Assembly (NCBI GenBank): GCA_017483605.1
Contig: JAFUWG010000016.1
Coordinates: forward strand, 22,151-86,150
Direction of reading: 5' to 3'
From: Bacteroidaceae bacterium
GTDB taxonomy: Bacteria > Bacteroidota > Bacteroidia > Bacteroidales > Bacteroidaceae
DNA: 64,000 nucleotides
In this document: positions 60,603-64,000 of the stretch, in pieces
Layout of the letters: each line of letters opens with the position of its first letter
How positions within the stretch are numbered: position 1 is the first letter of the stretch
Made by a program: the position numbers and the translations under genes
The notes under the pieces: model-generated
What the model was told of the DNA's origin: nothing
What the model saw: only the letters and a program-made list of their open reading frames with translations
Database searches by the model: none

Positions 60603-61692
60603 CATAGTCTTTGAGTCTTAAAAGGAGTTTCACGAAATCATCAAAAAGGAATTCTGTATCGACAGGACCGCTGGCTGCTTCGGGGTGGAACTGTGCAGAG
60701 AACCACGGATGCTGCTTGTGTCGGATGCCCTCGTTCGAACCGTCGTTCATGTTGATGAAGAACGGTTCCCAATCAGCGGGCAGGGTTTTGCTGTCCACCG
60801 CATAGCCATGATTCTGCGAGGTGATGAAACAGCGTTGCGTCCCCACCTGCTGCACGGGCTGGTTGTGCGAACGATGTCCGTATTTCAATTTATAGATGGT
60901 GGCACCTGCCGCCTTTGCAAGCAACTGATTTCCCATGCAAATGCCACAGATAGGCTTCTTGGATTGCTTCATGTGCTTGCGTAGAATCTCTACAGCCTCC
61001 TCGCACATATCGGGGTCGCCTGGACCGTTGGCAAGGAAGAGTCCATCAAAAGCAAGTTGCGTGTAGTCGTAGTTCCAAGGCACTCTGATGACCTCGACAC
61101 CACGGCGGATGAGACAGCGGATAATATTGTTCTTCACACCACAATCCACCAAGACCACTTTCTTGGGAGCACCCTCATTGTAACGGATCACTTCTTTGCA
61201 GGAGACGCGAGCCACCCAGTTCACTCCTTCGTATTGAGCGACAGGGATATTGTCGGGCTCATCGTCGAAAAGAATCTTGCCCATCATCACACCATGCTCA
61301 CGCAACACTTTGGTGAGTTGGCGTGTGTCGATGCCCGTGATGCCCGGCACCTGTTCACGTTTCAGCCAATCGGCAAGACTCTCTTGGGCATTCCAATGGG
61401 AATAGTCGGTGCTGTAGTCGCTCACGATGATGGCTTCGGCATGAATCTTCTCGCTTTCCATAAACGTGGCAATGCCATTCTCTTCGATGCTGAAAGGAGG
61501 GACTCCGTAGTTGCCGACAAGAGGGTAGGTGAGCACCATCATCTGACCAGCATACGACGGGTCGGTCAAACTCTCAGGGTAGCCCATCATAGCAGTGTTG
61601 AAGACCACTTCGCCAGCCACAGGTTTTTCATAACCGAACGATTTCCCGTGGAAGGCTGTGCCGTCTTCTAAAAGAAGTGTAACGTTTTTCAT
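60586..61692 (-). CDS. carA: Carbamoyl-phosphate synthase small subunit
   Basis: A 368-residue glutaminase subunit. The N-terminal domain begins TLLLEDGTAFHGKSFGYEKP and has MVLTYPLVGNYGVP; the class I glutaminase domain has FLANGPGDPDMCEEAVE, nucleophile Cys in ICGICMGNQLLAKAAG, and the His/Glu pair in AQFHPEAASGP. It lies 14 bp after glmS and overlaps carB, giving the operon glmS-carA-carB-trmD. Confidence 0.96.
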   Translation of the reverse strand: MKNVTLLLEDGTAFHGKSFGYEKPVAGEVVFNTAMMGYPESLTDPSYAGQMMVLTYPLVGNYGVPPFSIEENGIATFMESEKIHAEAIIVSDYSTDYSHWNAQESLADWLKREQVPGITGIDTRQLTKVLREHGVMMGKILFDDEPDNIPVAQYEGVNWVARVSCKEVIRYNEGAPKKVVLVDCGVKNNIIRCLIRRGVEVIRVPWNYDYTQLAFDGLFLANGPGDPDMCEEAVEILRKHMKQSKKPICGICMGNQLLAKAAGATIYKLKYGHRSHNQPVQQVGTQRCFITSQNHGYAVDSKTLPADWEPFFINMNDGSNEGIRHKQHPWFSAQFHPEAASGPVDTEFLFDDFVKLLLRLKDYDGFKY

Positions 61693-61706
61693 TATGTGTT
61701 TGTTAT

Positions 61707-63551
61707 TTATTCTACAGTTACCGATTTTGCCAAGTTTCTCGGTTGGTCAACATCTTTGCCCTTCGCCACAGCGATGTAGTAAGCAAGCATCTGGAGCGGG
61801 ATGGAAGCCAAGAGCGGTTCGAGGCATTCCTCCGTGTGGGGCAGTTCGATGACGGCATCTGCCATCTTGCGGATGGTCTCGTCGCCTTCGGAGATGATGG
61901 CAATGACACGTGCCTTTCGTGCCTTGATTTCTTGAATGTTGCTGACCACCTTCTCGTAGAGCACATTCTTCGTGGCAACGACCACCACTGGCATCTCGTC
62001 GTCAATCAGCGCGATGGGGCCGTGCTTCATCTCGGCGGCAGGATAACCCTCGGCATGAATGTAGGAGATTTCCTTCAGTTTCAAGGCTCCTTCCAACGCT
62101 ACGGGGTAGTTGTAGCCACGGCCGAGGTAGAGGAAGTTGTGGGCATAGGTGAAGATGCGGCTGATGTCCTTGATGGCATCGCCCTGCTTGAGCAGTTCCT
62201 GCATCTTGTCAGGCACGGCATTCAGTTCTTCCAACACCTTAGCATAGCGCACATTGTCGATAGTGCCACGCTCCTTGCCAAGTGCCAGTGCCAACATGGT
62301 CAGCACGGTCACTTGACCGGTGAATGCCTTCGTGGAAGCCACACCGATTTCGGGACCGACGTGAATGTAGGAACCTGTGTCGGTGGCGCGTGGAATGCTG
62401 GAGCCGATGGCGTTACAGATGCCATAGATGAAGGCCCCTTTCGACTTTGCCAGTTCGATGGCTGCCAAGGTGTCTGCCGTCTCACCCGACTGACTGATGG
62501 CAATCACCACGTCCTGCTCGTTGATGACAGGCTTACTGTAGCGGAACTCGCTGGCATATTCCACCTCGACAGGAATCTGGCAGAAATCCTCAATCAACTG
62601 CTTGCCAATCAAGCCTGCGTGCCAACTGGTTCCGCAAGCCACAATGATGATGCGGCGAGGGTTGATGAGGAACTTGCGGTAGTCGATGATGGCAGAAAGG
62701 GTGACGTTGTTTGCCTCCACATTCACACGGCCTCTCATGCAGTCTTTCAGACACTCTGGCTGCTCGAAAATCTCCTTCAGCATGAAGTGGGGGAAGCCAC
62801 CTTTCTCTATCTGTGCCAGATTGAGGTCAACCTTCGTCACCTCGTGCTCCATCTTCTCATTGTTGAAATCGACCACTTCCACCTCCTTGCCACGACGGAT
62901 GACGGCGATGTCCTTGTCGTCCAAATATATCACCTTGTCCGTGTATTCGATAATCGGGCTGGCATCCGAACCTAAGAAGAACTCTTCTTCGCCGATGCCC
63001 ACCACCAACGGGCTGCTCTTTCGGGCGGCAATAATCTGGTCGGGGGCATCTTTGTCGAGAATGGCGATGGCGTAGGCACCAATGACGGAACGAAGAGCGA
63101 TACGTACAGCGGTGAGCAAGTCGAGGTTCCGCTTGGTGCGGATGTACTCAATCAGTTGAACCAGCACCTCGGTGTCGGTATTGCTCTTGAACTCAATGCC
63201 ATTTTCCTGCAACTGCTTTTTCAGCACGGCGTAGTTCTCGATGATGCCGTTATGAATGATGGCAAGATTTCCTGTATAAGAAATGTGTGGGTGAGCATTG
63301 GTGGAGTTGGGTTCGCCGTGGGTTGCCCAACGTGTGTGAGCAATGCCGACGGTGCCGGTGGTGTCCTTGTCTGAAGCATAGCCCTCAAGGTCAGCCACTT
63401 TTCCTTTGGTCTTATAGACCCTCAAATCTCCATTTTCTGTCAGCAGTGCCACGCCAGCACTGTCATAGCCTCTGTATTCCAAACGTTTAAGTCCCTTAAT
63501 CAAGACGGGGTAGGCGTTACGTTTGCCTAAATAACCAACAATTCCACACAT
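61707..63551 (-). CDS. glmS: Glutamine--fructose-6-phosphate aminotransferase
   Basis: A 614-residue enzyme for glucosamine 6-phosphate, the entry to cell-wall amino sugars. The catalytic Cys must be residue 2 after Met, which fixes the start at 63551 (MCGIVGYLGKRNAYPVLIKG) and excludes the frame to 63578. The glutaminase domain has RWATHGEPN and HNGIIENY; two SIS domains follow with ACGTSWHAGLIGK, SQSGETADTLAA and the C-terminal ending RNLAKSVTVE. It heads a glutamine-using operon with carAB. Confidence 0.96.
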   Translation of the reverse strand: MCGIVGYLGKRNAYPVLIKGLKRLEYRGYDSAGVALLTENGDLRVYKTKGKVADLEGYASDKDTTGTVGIAHTRWATHGEPNSTNAHPHISYTGNLAIIHNGIIENYAVLKKQLQENGIEFKSNTDTEVLVQLIEYIRTKRNLDLLTAVRIALRSVIGAYAIAILDKDAPDQIIAARKSSPLVVGIGEEEFFLGSDASPIIEYTDKVIYLDDKDIAVIRRGKEVEVVDFNNEKMEHEVTKVDLNLAQIEKGGFPHFMLKEIFEQPECLKDCMRGRVNVEANNVTLSAIIDYRKFLINPRRIIIVACGTSWHAGLIGKQLIEDFCQIPVEVEYASEFRYSKPVINEQDVVIAISQSGETADTLAAIELAKSKGAFIYGICNAIGSSIPRATDTGSYIHVGPEIGVASTKAFTGQVTVLTMLALALGKERGTIDNVRYAKVLEELNAVPDKMQELLKQGDAIKDISRIFTYAHNFLYLGRGYNYPVALEGALKLKEISYIHAEGYPAAEMKHGPIALIDDEMPVVVVATKNVLYEKVVSNIQEIKARKARVIAIISEGDETIRKMADAVIELPHTEECLEPLLASIPLQMLAYYIAVAKGKDVDQPRNLAKSVTVE

Positions 63552-63575
63552 AGTAGTCCTTTTATTTTGTTGGTG

Positions 63576-63609
63576 CAAAGGTACGGATTTATTTTCTTTT
63601 TATCACAAA
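63576..63609 (-). promoter_or_regulatory. glmS promoter
   Basis: On the minus strand the -7 box is TACCTTTG (63583-63576). The -33 TTTG lies 22 bp upstream, slightly longer than usual. It lies 25 bp before the glmS ATG and supports that start. I saw no glmS ribozyme-like leader; the leader is too short for one. Confidence 0.65.
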
Positions 63610-63893
63610 AAAGCCCGATAATTTTTATATTTGAAAGTGAAAAGACTTCTTTCTGTGACGAAATGACACTTTGGGGATTTTCTTCTTGTGCTACATTTCC
63701 CTTCTTTACCCTTACAAATGACAGATGACAGTTTTTATTTGCCATGGTCGGGTGGTGGAGAATAAGGTTTTTTCTATGATATATTTATCTATATAGAGTA
63801 AAGAAATTTAATAATGTATTATTTATACTTATTATATATATTAACGTGAGTTCGACGAATTTAGTTCTAAAATAGTTATATGATTATTAGGTA
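63610..63893. other. AT-rich spacer, probably containing an IS left end
   Basis: This stretch is strongly AT-rich (runs such as TATATATTAACG near 63834) and has no credible gene; a 72-codon minus-strand frame at 63527-63745 runs across the glmS promoter and is rejected. The left end of the insertion element that starts its transposase at 63958 must lie here, but I could not define its terminal repeat because the right end is outside the window. Confidence 0.4.
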
Positions 63894-63959
63894 ATTAGCG
63901 ATATTTTTAGTAAATTTGTAGTCGCTACAAAACAAATTCAACTAAAGAATATCGCTAAT
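63894..63959 (+). promoter_or_regulatory. Transposase promoter and hairpin over its start codon
   Basis: TAAATTTG (63911-63918) is a -7 box with TTAG 20 bp upstream. ATTAGCGATATT (63894-63905) and AATATCGCTAAT (63948-63959) are perfect 12-bp inverted repeats; the right arm covers the first two bases of the ATG. Read-through transcripts from outside would fold and hide the start, while transcripts begun at this promoter would lack the left arm. Confidence 0.65.
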
Positions 63960-64000
63960 GTTTACCGAGGACAAAGTTACTGAAATTTTCTGTATGGCAG
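63958..64000 (+). CDS. Transposase start, truncated by window edge
   Basis: The last 43 bases open a frame MFTEDKVTEIFCMA that runs out of the window. This is like the N-terminus of Bacteroidota IS transposases, which I associate with the IS982 group (xxDKVTEIFCxADDF). Only 14 residues are visible, so the family is tentative. Confidence 0.55.
   Translation, partial: MFTEDKVTEIFCMA

Noticed and set aside
63527-63745. 72-codon minus-strand frame upstream of glmS
   Set aside because: It spans the glmS promoter and start and has no recognisable sequence.

Overview
This window reads as a chromosomal segment of a Bacteroidales bacterium, most likely a Prevotella-type member (Prevotellaceae). The reasons are: repeated promoters of the Bacteroidota form TTTG-N19-21-TAnnTTTG (clear at 43228-43259, 50540-50570, 52803-52833 and 56470-56501); starts without purine-rich Shine-Dalgarno sites; and family content such as DUF5687 and DUF4301 proteins, an HU-HIG protein, an HU-CCDC81/SPOR protein, a Nudix-type AraR regulator and a sodium-pumping methylmalonyl-CoA decarboxylase operon. 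No rRNA, tRNA or CRISPR array was found.

Layout, left to right. 1-1708: end of an ABC exporter pair. 1946-6577: mce-mmdA-oadG-mmdC-mmdB, which racemises methylmalonyl-CoA and decarboxylates it to propionyl-CoA while pumping Na+; it ends at a strong terminator. 6805-13855 (minus): an ECF sigma/anti-sigma pair, a Na+/H+ antiporter, two tandem AraC regulators, an FHA protein and a SPOR protein. 14016-20619 (minus): secG, a TPR-like protein, lptE and a sigma54 activator, then an HU protein, a metallo-beta-lactamase-fold hydrolase, rsmG and a DUF4301 gene. 20797-23516 (plus): a long RelA/SpoT protein and rlmH.

24371-36933 (minus) is an L-arabinose operon. It holds an exported mutarotase, two SSS symporters, araR, araD, araA, an FGGY ribulokinase, transketolase and rpiB, so it runs from uptake to the pentose phosphate pathway. 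38008-41772 (minus) is a galactose cluster (cytosolic galM, MFS transporter, galK). After folC, 43325-48291 (plus) encodes one very long protein with two histidine-kinase modules plus its response regulator. Next come an AbgT-like membrane protein, nth, and the rpmA/rplU ribosomal genes.

50742-52810 (minus) is the most unusual locus. A perfect promoter and a highly structured leader with mutually exclusive hairpins (one terminator-like) precede three tightly spaced genes: a zinc-ribbon/glycine-zipper protein, an 86-residue aspartate-rich peptide and a radical SAM/SPASM enzyme. This looks like an undescribed peptide-maturation system. It is followed by a nucleotidyltransferase antitoxin with a truncated HEPN partner. 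54080-63551 (minus) holds a secreted GH35 beta-galactosidase and glmS-carA-carB-trmD. The window ends inside the first codons of an IS transposase.

The intergenic DNA is unusually rich in repeats. Four arrays of odd-centred palindromes share an exact 23-bp period although they belong to two unrelated sequence families. Two of the arrays sit inside a roughly 440-bp element duplicated at 23920 and 53637. There are also AT-rich inverted-repeat elements, and a 149-bp element with 29-bp terminal inverted repeats next to gene remnants.
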